Of a stretch of DNA of 64,000 bases, positions 1 through 12,695 are shown in pieces; positions within the stretch are counted from its first letter, which is position 1; each line of letters opens with the position of its first letter. Below the pieces are notes generated by a model. The model made no database searches and had not been told where the DNA came from. It saw nothing but the letters and a program-made list of their open reading frames with translations. Source of the stretch: Phialocephala subalpina. Taxonomy: Eukaryota > Ascomycota > Leotiomycetes > Helotiales > Mollisiaceae. Where the stretch lies: contig FJOG01000021.1 of assembly GCA_900073065.1 (NCBI GenBank), positions 751,528 to 815,527 on the forward strand. The letters run 5' to 3'. Position numbers and translations under genes: made by a program.

Positions 1-3000
1 TTTTTTTAGTTTCTTTAATTCTTTTAATTTTTTAATCTTTATTTAATCTTTATTTAGTTTTCTATTTACTTCGTTCTTTTCGCCGCTATAATTTCTACCG
101 CCGCTTTTTTTCCTTTTAACGAAAAATCTTTAATACTTTATGTATTTAAATATATTAAAATACATTTAATTATATTTAAAATACATTAAAATTACATTCG
201 ATTATATTTAATCACATTATAAAAGTATTAAATACTTAATTAAAGGAATATTTACTACGATATTTTAAAGAATTTATTTTATTTACTTTATTTTACTTAC
301 TTTTTTTCTTTACTTTATTTATAACGTTTTTACTTCGTATTAATTTAAAGTTACGATTTTCTTATATTATTATTTTCTTTTTTAATTCGACTTTATTTCA
401 ATTCTTTAATTCATATAATCTTTAAAAAAAGTAATTTCGCTAATTAAATATATTTCACTAATTTAAATACTTTGCATTTATTATTTTTAAAAGCTTTTAT
501 ATTCTCTCTTTATAATTACGATATAAATATATTTATCGGATTTATTACTTTCCCTTTAAAATTTATTTAATATAATTTATATAAAACGATACGAAAATTC
601 TTTATTTATACTTTAAAATTTCTTATTTAGAATTAATATATTAAAGTTTTAAATACGTGTAATACGCTTCTTAAAATCCTATTGTAAAAGTAAATAAAAT
701 CCTTATAACTCTTTATTACTTATAACTTACGAATATTTGTTTACTTTTTCTTATGTAATTTTCTTACGAGTATAAAAGTTTACGATTACCCTTTTTATAA
801 TTAAAACTCTTTTTTTCAAATTCTCGCGATTTTTTCTCTTTAAATTTAAATTATTTAATACGCAATTATTTACGTATACATTTTACGTTTATTATTGCTT
901 TTTATTAAAATCCTCGGTAAAATCTTTTTATTATATTTTAAAAAAATATTACGTAAAATCTTAAAAATATAAATTTTATATTTCGAACGCATTAAAAAAA
1001 TACGAAAATTATAAGCGAAATAATAAAGGAAATTCGCGTTAAATAAGAGATTATTAAAGATATAACGCCTTTAAATAAAGTAATTACTATTAATAATATT
1101 AACGAGATACTTATAAATATTAAAGAAAATATTAACGAAATAATAATTAATTAGTATAATAAAATCAGAAATAATATAATTATAAGATTTTCCGGGGAGA
1201 TTCTAAAGAAATATAAGGAAATAAATAAAGGCTTTTTTATAAAAGTAAATAAAATTGAAAAAGCGCGCGCGGGAATTCAATAAATTCGCGAAAACTTATT
1301 TAAAACTTTTAATAGAAATTTCGCGCGTTACGATTTTAAATTTTTAACGTGAATTTAATTATTCTATTAATTCATTAAAAGATCTTTAATAGAATTTAAT
1401 AGCAAATACGCATATTAATACTTTAATTAAATATTCCGTATAAAGTAATTTGTACCTCGAAAAATTATTAAAGTTTTTAATATAATAATTATTAATCGAA
1501 ATAAAGTTTTTCGGTTTTTTTATACTTAATTATTTTTCCGGTTTACCGATTATAAGAAAACTTTAAAATATATAAAAGTAGCGAATAAAAAGTTGAAAAT
1601 AAATATCTTAAAAAGAATAATTTTAAAGTAACTCGAGTTTACTTTTTATAAAAGCGGAATTTTAATGAGCAAAAAATATATTAAAGCGCTTTTCTCAATT
1701 TTCGCCGATAAGTTTAAAAACTAAAGAATCGTAGTAATTATTAGCGGAAATATTACGATCGCGAATTTTATTAATTATTCGAATGATATTAATAAAAATT
1801 TAAATTCTCTTATAAACGCGAATAGTATTTCCCTCGCTAATAATCTTAAAATTAAACTTTTTAAATTTATATTTAATCGAATTCCCGTTTTAATTACCCC
1901 CCGCTTTTCTAATCTAATTCTTACTACGATTATACCGGCTTTATTAACGCCTATTAAACTTATTAAAAGAATTACTACCGATAATAAAAACTATAAAAGA
2001 ATAATTAGTTTCGTATAAAAAAAGCCTAAAATGATTTATACCCCTTTTTCTAATTATAATACAACTTTTTCCCGCTTTATAATTAAGTTTTTAATTAGTA
2101 AAATATATATTTTAAACGAATATACGTATAATATAATTAAGTTTTAGAAATCGGATATAACGTTTTTCGATAATTTAAATTTCTATAATCAAATTAAAGT
2201 TTTAATTAATATTTATAATACTTTTTAATATACGTAAAATAAATAATTTTATTATATTTATTATTAAATTTTCTTTAAAGATCTTAGTATAATTCTAAAG
2301 GAAAATTAAAATCAAATTAAAAGTATAATAAAGAAATTAATTAAAGTTTACGAGTTGTATATTAAAAGAATAAACTTTCGATTTACTTAAATTTATCCCG
2401 ATTCTCGCTTTTAGTTTTAAAAGATTAACGCTATTTTATAGTATAAATAAAAAGTATTAACGAAAAACCGATTTTAACTTTTTAAAGTTTTTATTGTTTT
2501 TATTCGAGTTTCTTCGATTTAATTTACTATCGATTTAAATATTATAATTATATACGTTATATAAGACTTCTTTAAATAAACTAAAAAGAAAAGTATTTTA
2601 TTTAATTTTTTTTAAAGAAATCGAAATACTAAAATTTTATACTTATTAAAATTCTTTCGATTATATTTACTTTTTGCGTAACGCGTATTTCTCTCTTATT
2701 ATTTAACTCTTATAAATAAACTTTAAATTATAATTAGCGTTTTACCGTTTTTTTAAAGATTATTCTTTTTATTTCGTTATTTATTTTTATTTAATTAGAT
2801 TTATTTCGAACGAAAAATTAAATTATATTATTTACGAAAATAAAAATATCGAATTATTATATATTAAAGTTATCTTTTTTTATTTAATACAAATAAATTA
2901 TTAGCGAGTTAACGATATTAAGAAATTCGATCGCTAAAAATTAAAATATTAATAAAACTCTAATTATTATTAAATATTTAATCGAAAATTAAAAAATAAA

Positions 3001-4100
3001 ACTATTATACTCAAAGAAAACGTATAAACGAAACCTGCGGAAATTCGATTTCAAAATTTCGAATTATATATTTATCGATTTAATACGTTTATATATCGCT
3101 TTTATAATACTTTTTTAATTAATTCGAGTCTTCGAATATTTCTTCCGATTAATTTAATCTTTATTAGTACAAATAATAAAATTTATAGAGACACGATATA
3201 TATAAATCTTAAAGAGGCTTATAATATACTTCGAATCCCTTCTCGACGTAATTTCTTTTAATAGACTCCCAACGATAAATCGTTCTTTAGCAATATTTAA
3301 CTTAAAAGAATTAATGTAATCTTCGATATAATTCGCTATACTAAGCCCTTAAATCACCTTATTATCCGATTCGAGATATTTCAATAATTAAACTATAATA
3401 ATACTTTTACGGACCGATATTTGCTTATTTAATAACGCGAGCAAACTATTAAACAAATTAAATAAACTCTTTAGTATTTTAAAATAAAAAAGAAAAAAAT
3501 ATTCCTTAGTAATAAGTTTTTCTACAAATGTATAAGCGAGAAATTGAAAATGCTTATAAAAGACGATCGGGAGTATTTAATTATCTTTAACGATAAAAAC
3601 GAACCCGAGATTTATTTACTTCCTTTTCCTCTTTTATTAGATTTTAAAAAGAAAAACAAAAAGATTTTAAACGAGATTACGTTTAAATAAATATTACGCG
3701 AAGCCTTTAATATCCTTAATAATAATACGTTTAAATTATTATAAGTTTATAATTTAAGAAATACAATCGAAGAATTAGTAAATAGTTTTAGTATTTATTG
3801 TGATATATTTATATATAATTAACTTCTCTTCTTTTCTTCTTTTAAAACTCGAAACGAATTTAATATATAAAGGGACGATTATAATAAAGCGATTTATTCT
3901 ACTTTAAAAATCCCTATTTATAATAATAATTTCGGAGATTTATATTAATTATATATCCTTTAGTATATAAAGAGCTTTTTATTCTCTAAAAAACAAAAAG
4001 AACTTTCTATTATTCCATTTTACTGGCCTTACTACGTATAACGAATAATTATAAGAGCGAAGTTAAATATTTACCAAAGTTTATAAGTTTATTATAATTA
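1..4100. repeat. AT-rich RIP-degraded repeat block
   Basis: Very AT-rich DNA with stop codons in every frame. CpA and TpG are rare, while many remaining cytosines sit in CpG, as expected after CpA-to-TpA RIP mutation of repeats. No named family could be read here. A protein-like open stretch of about 68 codons lies on the plus strand near 3487-3690, rich in Lys, Ile, Leu and Asn, but it matches nothing I recognise and could be chance in such biased DNA. The block probably holds remnants of one or more transposons; the end of the pogo-type element that starts to its right may lie within it. Confidence 0.75.
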
Positions 4101-4114
4101 TATAAAATTGGGTG

Positions 4115-5013
4115 GTTTTCCTCTAAGAAAGCCATTACCCTTTTACAATATACTCTTTGAAATTATATTTATATGATTAAAACGCGCCGATATCAAGAGG
4201 TTATATAAAATGCGTAATATAAACAAGTAATTGAAATAATCGAATTCGATTATCTTAATAATAATTAATAAACTTTTGCGTAATATACGAGTTATACTTA
4301 TTAAATATTAATATCTTATATTGACTTTTTATTTGATTCTTCGTGAATTTATCGAAATACTTGAGCTATAAAAGAATTAATCGATCGTTTGTAAAATTAG
4401 AATTTGAACGTACGAAAAGGATATTATCGTTTATATCGTTTTGGAAGTATTTGCGGAGATAATATGCTCCTTTGAAAATGATTATAGCGGGGACGTAATA
4501 ATCTCCTATAGAAATGCATTCTATTATTATAACCAATTCCTTATTATCTGGGTTATTAACGTAAATACGCATTACGTTCGTAGGGATAATAACGATTCCT
4601 TTAATTATAATACCAATTTAATAGCCCGTTTTATCGAAGTTATAAATATCTTCGTTCAAAATAGCCTATTTGTCCTTGCACCTCTTAAAATCCTTAAAAT
4701 GGCATTCGATTTTTTCGCGATTATATGCTTTTAAACGTGCAATAAAAAGAAGTATTTTATGGAGTATTTTAAGTTATTCGTAATTGCGTGATAATTATCT
4801 TTTGATCTATCGTCGTAATACTATTTCTTCCTTTTTACTCTTTACTCGTAGAATCGAATTATATACCGCAATAGCGTTCTCGATATTAGTAAAACGTCCT
4901 ATATTATAATATATAAACAAATAATCTTTTAATATATTATCTTCAATTTATGCAAACTTTTTATTATATCCACCGCGAGTTAAAGAAGCTAATACTCCAT
5001 TTCTACGACAAAG
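4115..5013 (-). pseudogene. pogo/Fot1-type DDE transposase, main part (RIP-dead, split by gypsy)
   Basis: Minus-strand frame resembling fungal pogo/Tigger transposases. The DDE_1 core is readable: NPDNKELVIIIECIS, then IIIFKGAYYLRKYF, then SNFTNDRLI, and further on a degraded stretch equivalent to the conserved second catalytic region and the following PLDIGAF. Upstream is an N-terminal stretch containing HFKDFKRCKDKQ. Several in-frame stops are present, all compatible with C-to-T or G-to-A change. The first 41 codons lie at 11396-11518, on the far side of the gypsy element. Removing the gypsy element and one 5-bp target copy joins codon 41 (GTT) to codon 42 (CTT) in frame. The C-terminus fades out near 4115. 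Confidence 0.85.
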
Positions 5014-5018
5014 AACGC

Positions 5019-5364
5019 TATAACGGTTGGCTCGACCAACTAATTATAAGGTGGATAATATATGATAAGGATTAAATAATTCCAATGAAAAGTAACATTT
5101 AAACCTAATTACTAAGTATAGTATTAAAATACTATATTTAAGTTAAATACGAAGCTCTTATCTAAAAGAATCCTATCTACTTATATAGAATTTTCCTACT
5201 CTTAGAGTCTAGAATAATAGAGTCCTTAACTATTCAAGACTCCATCACTTAGGACTTTATCACGTGACTACTAAGTCCCGTATTCCTATGATCCTAGGGT
5301 CTATTGTAGGCGAGTTTACTCGCTTACTAAGTCTATAGTCCATTAGATTATGTGAGTCGTAATA
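5019..5364 (-). repeat. Gypsy 3' LTR
   Basis: 346 bp, the left copy; 3' LTR in the element's minus-strand orientation. It begins TATAACGGTT where the right copy has TGTAACGGTT, so the canonical TG end is RIP-mutated to TA. Both copies end in AATA, consistent with a mutated CA end. Confidence 0.95.
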
Positions 5365-6639
5365 TTATCCCTCTTCTAATTAGCGTAATCCCGACGTTTA
5401 AATCAAAGTAAAGAAATATTATTCTTATATTATAATTTTCCTTCTTTCCCGTTATCTTTTATCATATCGCTTATTGCATATAAGAAAAGAAAAGAAAGAT
5501 TAGCGTTCGCTTTGGGCATCGAGAAATTAAGGCGTTCGATTAAAATATATTTTCATTATAAGAATTACATCCGCCGATACTTTTTTAACAAGTTCGAATC
5601 GCTATATTACTCTAAATGCATTCGATTCAAACGATCTTGCGATTCCGCGGGCTATTTAAAAGTAGTAATCCGTAAACTCGTATATCGTTTTTTTTGTGGT
5701 TCTCGGTTTAAAAGAACCCCGGCGACTATTCCTAAATTTCCTTCAAATCTCGTATTGGATTTTTTTACTTTTTGGCTATTAGTTTTCGAGTTAAGCGTTT
5801 CCGAACTTGAGATAATCAACCTCTTTTTTTAGGCAAATCCGAGTTTTAACGGTGGAATACTTCAAACTTCTCAAGGCAATTAAGATTTTATTTAAGTTCT
5901 TATATATTCTTCGAATGTAAATACTTTTGCTATTTGATCAAATACTTAATTTGCCTTTTAACGTATTGGTAATCTAAGATATTCTTTATATCGTATTTAG
6001 CGTTTAAATTAACTAATTCGATTTTAATTTTTAAAGCTCGCGATACTTCTAATAGTACTAATTTAAAGAAAGATATATGAAATACCGAATATATATTCAT
6101 ATTATTAAATAAAGTAAACTCGTAATTAATTAGTCTTTTAACTTTTTTGATTTTATATAATCCAATTTTCTTGTGATTTAATTTATCGTTTAATCGTTTC
6201 GTTTTAATGTTCCGACGAATTAAATAAACTTTATCCTTTTTTTTAAGCGTAAATTCTATATTACGATACTTATTATAATATAGTATTAATTTAATAGCTA
6301 CAAACTGTATATTTTTTACAAGTCTTTCGCGTAAAAACTTTAATTTATCAATTTGAATTTTAGTATTCTATACTTTCGATTCTATTGAGTGCAATACTTA
6401 GTATACTTTAAATTTATATTTATAATTAGCGTAAAAAAGCGAGACTTTCGTACTTTTTATTATTGCGCTATTATACGCGAATTGCGCTAGTAATAAAAGT
6501 TCCATTTAATTGTTTTACTAGTAATTAACGTAATAATAGAAATATATTTCCATTATTTGATTTAATTGTTTTATTTATCTATTTATCTGAGAATAAAAAG
6601 CCGTTGAAAGTTTTTATTTGATTTTTAATAGTACGATTA

Positions 6640-6860
6640 AAGTAATCTAGAATTTCGAAGTAAAAAGTTTATCTCGATCTAAAATAATTTCATTTAATAC
6701 TTTATAATTAGTTATTACGATTCGTAAAAATATATAAATTAAATCTTTTATTATATATATTTCAAAGTATAAAACTATATATGCGTATTTCGTGAGTTTA
6801 TTCGTAATTACAAAAATAGCGTTATATTCGATATTCGATATTAATTCTCTCGAAAATAAT
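6640..6860 (-). pseudogene. Gypsy integrase core remnant
   Basis: The minus strand reads YNAIFVITNKLTKYAYIV and ends in LDRDKLF. These correspond to the Ty3/gypsy integrase segments around the first catalytic Asp (D.LTK) and the SDRD box, with substitutions expected from RIP. Its position downstream of the reverse transcriptase confirms gypsy rather than copia order. Confidence 0.85.
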
Positions 6861-7953
6861 AACTTTACTACGAAGTCTTAAGTAATAGACTTCTAAGCGC
6901 TTAAAAATATATTCGGTGACCGTATATTACTATAAAGAGTATACTTCGCGATTTTATTTCGAATATATATATCGTATTTATTAATAACCTCAATAGTTTT
7001 CCCTTTAAATCTCGAAATGTAAAAGTCTTTAAAGATCCGCTCCATAGTCTTCGTAATCCCTTAGTATCTATAAACTAAAAGTTTATATTGCGTTTTAATA
7101 AACTCTAATTAGAAATTCTTAAGAATATAAAGTTTCTTTTAAAACCGTAATATTTTAAATTCATTCGTAAAAAGTTTTATCGAGTATTATAAAATTATTT
7201 TTGCGATAAAATCTTTATCGTAATTTCCTTTGAAGTTATTAATAAGCGTTATATCGATTAATTTCGAAATAATAATAATTATTACTTTATTAAATATTAA
7301 GCCGCTTTCGATTTTTTTAAGTATCGCGTATAAAAATAATTTAACGTCGTTTTAATATTCCGTTTTCCGATTAAAAGTATTTGCTTTATTATTCTCCGAT
7401 TTTTTAATATATGAAATCTTAAAGTTATACGTAATTAACATTTCGATTTATTATATTTATCTTCGGATAAATTCTTTTATTATAATAAAAAATATTAAGT
7501 TTTTATAATTAGTATATATTTATATTTAATATTTCGATTTTTCTAAATAAATTCTCTATATTTAAAACGCTTTTATAATTATAAATAGCTTTTTATCGTA
7601 GATTTCGTAATTTAATTCGATTAGTAATATTTTGCGAGAGTAATATACGATTAATTACTATTTGCTTTACTTATTAAATTAATTAAATATTATATTAATT
7701 ACAAAATTTAATGCGTTTATTTCGATAATAATATGTTTATTTAAATCGAACGTAAAAAAGAATAATACTTCCGTAAAGCGTTATTTAAATTAATTAAAGG
7801 CGTATTAAACTTTATTTATTTATTTAAATATTTAGTTTTTTTCGTTAATTCCGTTAAAGGGATTATTACCGCAAAGTACTTTTATACGAAGCGTTAATAA
7901 AAGTTCGCAAATCCTAAAAAAGACTATACGTCTTTGATTATTTTAAGTGCTTA

Positions 7954-8530
7954 CTAATTAAGTATTATTGATACTTTCGTAGAATCTATCGATAAATTTC
8001 CGATTGAGATTATATAGTTTAAGAAGTCCGTTTTTTCCACATGGAATTCGCATTTCTTAAGTTTACAAACTAAGTTCGCATTTTTTAGAGTAGTTAATAC
8101 TATTTTAATATCGTTAATATGCTTAGTAAGCGTCTTAAAGTATACTAAGATATCGTTCAAATAATAAATAACCATGATATTTAAGAATAACCATAAGACG
8201 ATATTTATTATGCGTATATATATAGCGGGCGCATTAATCAAATTAAAGGGTATAATTAGATACTCGTAATGTTTATACCTTGTCCTAAACGTTATCTTCC
8301 ATTTTTCTCCCTCTTTTATTCGGATTAAATTATAAGTTCTACGCAAGTCTAATTTACTAAAGATTTTAACTTTTTAAAGTTTATCGCGTAACTCGTTTAC
8401 TAATGGCAACGAATATCGGTTTTTAATAATAATCTTATTAATTTTCCGATAATCGATATATAATCGTTTCGTTTTATTTTTCTTTAGTATAAATAATACC
8501 GAGCTCCTTATTAATAAAGCCGATAATCAT
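7954..8530 (-). pseudogene. Gypsy reverse transcriptase remnant
   Basis: From about 8520 leftward the minus strand reads RSSVLFILKKNKTKRL then YIDYRKINK, the conserved start of Ty3/gypsy reverse transcriptase. After a break, the open stretch 8346-7954 carries KWKITFRTRYKHYEYLIIPF and the catalytic box as YYLNDILVY. The family has YLDD there, so the first of the two aspartates is now Asn, a G-to-A change that would abolish catalysis. Part of the RIP-dead element at 5019-11395. Confidence 0.9.
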
Positions 8531-11049
8531 ATGAATCCTTTTATTATATTCTCGTCGATATATTCTTTAAACGTCTTTAAATCGTCTACCGATATTTAGT
8601 AAATAAATGAGTATAATAATTCCTTTCCGTCTTATAAGGGTATTTCGTAGTTTTATTACTTATATTTAAAGAATACCTCGATTTTTTTCTCGTCTTTAAA
8701 AAAGTTCAAAAACTCGTAATATTCTATTGGTATTTACTTTAATAATAAATCTTAAATATAGTATTTTAATTCTTTTGAGGAAATAGCGCAAACTTTTCTC
8801 TAGTTATTTATTCTTATTTCTATATACGAAATCTTACAAATTTGGCATTTATTAAATATAAACGTTTTTTTAATTTAATCGATCGTTAAATTATATCGTT
8901 TAATTTATAATATCCCGAGTATAAATAAGTAATTAATATTAATTATATCGAAGCTTATTTTTTCGGTGTATTCTCGTCGTATAAATATAATCTATAGTAT
9001 TATCTTTACGTCGATTTGTCCGGACTTTAAAGGGTTTCCATCGATCGTAATAATAAAATATAATCGCGATTTAATTATCGTGGCCTATTCGTTGTTTAGT
9101 ACTAATTGTTTTGATATATAATTGCTTATTACTCTCGAATCGATTATCGCTTTAATCTTATATATATTTATTTGTATAACGCAAAATAATTATCTAATAC
9201 TTCCATTAATAATATATACTTTTCTATATTATTATCTATTGAGTACATTTTCCTATCGGCGGTTTAATTCGTTAGCGTAAATAAATCGGAATACACGCTT
9301 TACACCGAGTAGTAGCTATATTGCTCGTTCGAAGGTTTCCTCGTAATATATAGAATTATTCTTAATATTTTATTATATTTTTCGATTCGCGCTTTCTGTG
9401 AATATTTCGTAGTATTATCCTACGATTAATTCGTGATTAAGTATAGGGAGAACATCGTTTAATATAAGTAATTATTACATGTAATAATTAGTATTATTAC
9501 GTTATTTCTATTTAATTCGTCGATGATTTTAGTATACGATTTCGTACGTTTAACCATATTTTAATCCCCTCGTATTCGATTAAAGCTTAATATACCGAGC
9601 TCCTCCGTCCAAGTTTTACTATTCACGAGTACAAGTTGCGATATTATCTTCTCGTTAATAAATATACTATTCTTATTTAATCCGTGGGTAATATTCTAAC
9701 CAAAAGTTTAATGTTATAAGAGACTTTAATAGTCTTTAATCGTCGTACTTTAGTAGTTTTTCGTCCTTTGACTTGGAGTTTTCCACAAATAGTTAATACT
9801 AATTAATTAAAGTTTTAATTCTATCGAATTGCTTTACTAAGTTATTTATGTTATCGTTTATTTTATCGATCCTTTGCTATTAATTATCCCTTAAGAATCT
9901 CGATTTTACCGCTCGCTTAATGAAGTTTACCGCTTGCTCTTTTTAGAACCTTTAAAAGTTTTTTTCGGGGATTAATCGAAACGTTCTTAAATCGTTTTCA
10001 AGTTCCGATCAAATGGCTTGCGAATCGTTTTATTATTCGTCCAATTTTTCGCCGTTATATAATACTCTTCTCGTGATTATATATATTTAGTGGGGTTCGT
10101 TATAATTTTCGCGTTTAATTGCGTTGATTTATTTCTTCGCACGTCCGTTTTATAGTTTAGTTTTTTTATATGAGTTGATTATATATCTCGAAAGGCTATA
10201 TTCGAAGTATAACTTTTTTTCGCGATATCAATTTATTTCGTCCTTAGAAAATTGTTTTTTCTTTCCTTTGAAAATAGCGTTAATTTCTATTAGTGAGTTA
10301 TAATAGCCTTAAGAGCTTAAGTTCTTTTTATTCTTATTATTTCCTCCTTTGAATTTATTAAAGTAATACTCCCTTTTTTTAAGCGCTCGCTCGTACAATT
10401 TATTATCGAAGTAAATAGCGTCGTTTATTATAATTTGTATCGAGTCGTACTTATCACGGCGTATTAATTCGTTTTTTACCGCGTCTTTTAATCCCTTATA
10501 AAATTAGATTATAAAGGCGTTTTCTCTTTAGCCCGTAATTCTATTTATATGCTATTAAAATTCCGCTACGTAAATTAATGCCGCTCCGGTTTAACGTAAG
10601 TTAAATAGTTTACATTCCGCGATTTTCTCTTTATTTACGTTCTTAAATACTTTAGTGATTTTTTCTTTAAATCCTTTAAACGTGCCGAAAATCTCTTTAA
10701 TTAAAAAGTCCCATTTCGTTATTTGCCCCTTGCAATCGAGATAATTTTATTAGCTCGTCTCGATTTAATCGAAGGCTACTCCGATCAAGTACCCCGTATA
10801 CTAAAGAACTTGTTCATTTTCCGTCCGGAATATATTCTCGTTGAATTTGATATAAAGTGCATATTGCATTAAATACACTCGTAATTTGCTTTTCGTACTA
10901 TCGAAAGTATTAAGCTCGCGACTTTTGATTTTCTTCGATATTTTTACAACGAGTTTTAGTGGAATAAACTTCGAAATACTTCTGGATAACGCTAAAACGG
11001 TAAATATAATGGAATACGTAGTTAGTATTACAAGAGATAATGCTCAAAG

Positions 11050-11395
11050 TGTAACGGTTAGCTCGATTAATTAATTATAAAGTGAGTAATATATAATAAG
11101 GACTAAGTGATTCTAATGAAAAGTAACGTTTAAGCCTAATTACTAAGTATAGTATGAAAATATTATATTTGAATTGAGTACGAAGCTCCTATCTAAAGGA
11201 ATCCTATTTACTTATATAGAATCTTCCTGCTTTTAAAGTCTAGAATAGTAGAATCTCTAACTGTTTAGGACTCCATTACTTGGGACTCCATTACGTGACC
11301 ACTAAGTCCCGTGTTCCCATGATCCTAGGGTCTATTGTAAGCGAGCTTACTCGCTTACTGAGCCTATGGTCCACTAGATCATGTGAGTCGTAATA
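11050..11395 (-). repeat. Gypsy 5' LTR
   Basis: 346 bp, the right copy, retaining the TG terminus (TGTAACGG). It aligns to 5019-5364 along its full length without gaps, with about 50 differences. Confidence 0.95.
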
Positions 11396-11518
11396 AACGC
11401 ATAGATAAAAAGCACGCGTTTAACGCGCAACTTTTACTACTTTTATCCCAGGATTTTTCCTTATTAATTCTAAAGTATTTTAAACCTTTTTCTCTTCGTA
11501 ATCTACTTTTGGAGGCAT
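11396..11518 (-). pseudogene. pogo/Fot1-type transposase, first 41 codons
   Basis: Reads from an ATG at 11518 down the minus strand, beginning MPPKVDYEEKKV, with two in-frame stops at codons 13 and 33 (TAA, both explicable as CAA to TAA). It is the N-terminal end of the transposase that continues at 5013 on the other side of the inserted retrotransposon. The presumed upstream part and terminal repeat of the DNA transposon lie at about 11519-11690; no matching left terminal repeat was found by eye. Confidence 0.8.
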
Positions 11519-11718
11519 TATAGTAATGGATAAATCAATTTGAAGTAAGAATAGTAATTTTTGAGGTCAAAAACTACGCATTACTAACTAACTACGCATT
11601 GCTATCCCTCGCCCGATTACGTAAGGAATCAGGGCGAGATGTGCCAACCGAGCGATTATATTAAATGAAAATATAATTTTTTTAATATAATTAAAAATTT
11701 TATAAAGAAATAAAAAGT

Positions 11719-11719
<1 letters not shown>

Positions 11720-11764
<45 letters not shown>
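11720..11764. repeat. (TAA)n microsatellite
   Basis: About 14 uninterrupted AAT/TAA units at the boundary between the AT-rich transposon block and normal-composition DNA. Confidence 0.95.
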
Positions 11765-11766
<2 letters not shown>

Positions 11767-11828
11767 TATTTGCTCTCCTTAATATCGCTAGCGATGCACC
11801 GTCGATAAACTTTTTACCGGATTACAAC

Positions 11829-12695
11829 ATGGCAATTGAGGAGACATATACAACAGTTGCCAGGCGAATCATTGCTTTAGAGGGCGATCTGGCGATTTTG
11901 GGCTTTGCAGACTATAAAGTTTGGGAGAAGAATCGAGTTCCATCTTGGGTTCCAGACTGAAGGATGAGTACTCAAGACGTCAGCCAAGCTTGTAGAATAC
12001 TCAATGGGAAGTACGCTGAGTTGGCTATTTCGAAAAGATTGGCCATATTTCGCAACTCTCAAATCAAAAGCCAGTATTCAGAATGATATCTCAAACAACC
12101 GGTTGTTGGGACTTAGCGGGCTTGGGCGGTATGAAGTGAAAACGACAGCAACACCATACGGCGGATCAGTTGACCTTGAATGGCTCATAGATCAATGGTA
12201 TGCACTAGCCAACGCGTGCCACCCGGATGGAATTTATCCGAAGAATGATGGAGACGTGGAATTGGCATTGTTGGTACCATTTGCGGGGACCTTTTCCCCT
12301 CTGTGCACAACAAAAGAATATCAGACAAATTCAAAACCAGGTTCTACCCAAGATCCTTCAAGAACGATACTACTAGAGAAGAGAAGTTGGTGGAAGTGTT
12401 TACCTTCCTTTGCCACTTTCATACCCGCAGGCAAATTTTTATTCGCGGCCAACAGGGTCTTTTTGGCGTAGGACCAGCAGAAACTGAGGTGGGAGATGTG
12501 GTCTGTCTCTTACTTGGAGACAGAGTTCCTTATGTCTTGAGGCCATTGGCAAACGGCAATTACCTTCTTATTGGTGAGTGTTATCTGCATGATATGATGG
12601 ATGGGTGGTTGATTATAGAGCTTCAAGCTAGGGCTGCAATGGCAAAAGGTGATAATAAATTGGCCCATCGGATATACAGAAATGTATTGAAGTAA
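11829..12695 (+). pseudogene. HET-domain protein, C-terminal remnant (truncated, frameshifted)
   Basis: The first block (11829-11960) reads MAIEETYTTVARRIIA and ends LPSWVPD-like as RVPSWVPD, then TGA. This is the segment that follows the HET domain in fungal heterokaryon-incompatibility proteins. The last block, in the same frame and open to 12695, reads RRQIFIRGQQGLFGVGPAE, TEVGDVVCLLLG, then VPYVLRP and LIGECYLHDMMDGW, the conserved C-terminal block of HET proteins. The middle is broken by stops and frame changes; the plus frame from 12004 covers part of it. The N-terminal HET domain that should lie upstream is replaced by the transposon block. HET proteins trigger cell death on non-self fusion; this copy cannot be functional. 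Confidence 0.85.

Larger units (their letters stand above)
5019..11395 (-). mobile_element. Full-length Ty3/gypsy LTR retrotransposon, RIP-mutated
   Basis: Two colinear 346-bp LTRs (5019-5364 and 11050-11395, offset exactly 6031, no net indel) flank about 5.7 kb. The 5-bp sequence AACGC occurs immediately outside both ends (5014-5018 and 11396-11400), a target-site duplication. Internal minus-strand remnants give reverse transcriptase (about 8530-7950) upstream of integrase (about 6860-6640), the Ty3/gypsy order. A purine-rich tract AGAAGAGGGATAA (minus strand, about 5365-5377) abuts the left LTR and fits a polypurine tract, so the 5' LTR is the right-hand one. The LTRs differ at about 50 sites, all but one transitions. 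No intact open frame remains. Confidence 0.95.

Noticed and set aside
4441..5832. Plus-strand open frames at 4441-4734 and 5512-5832
   Set aside because: They lie opposite the minus-strand transposase and gypsy remnants and have no family features of their own.
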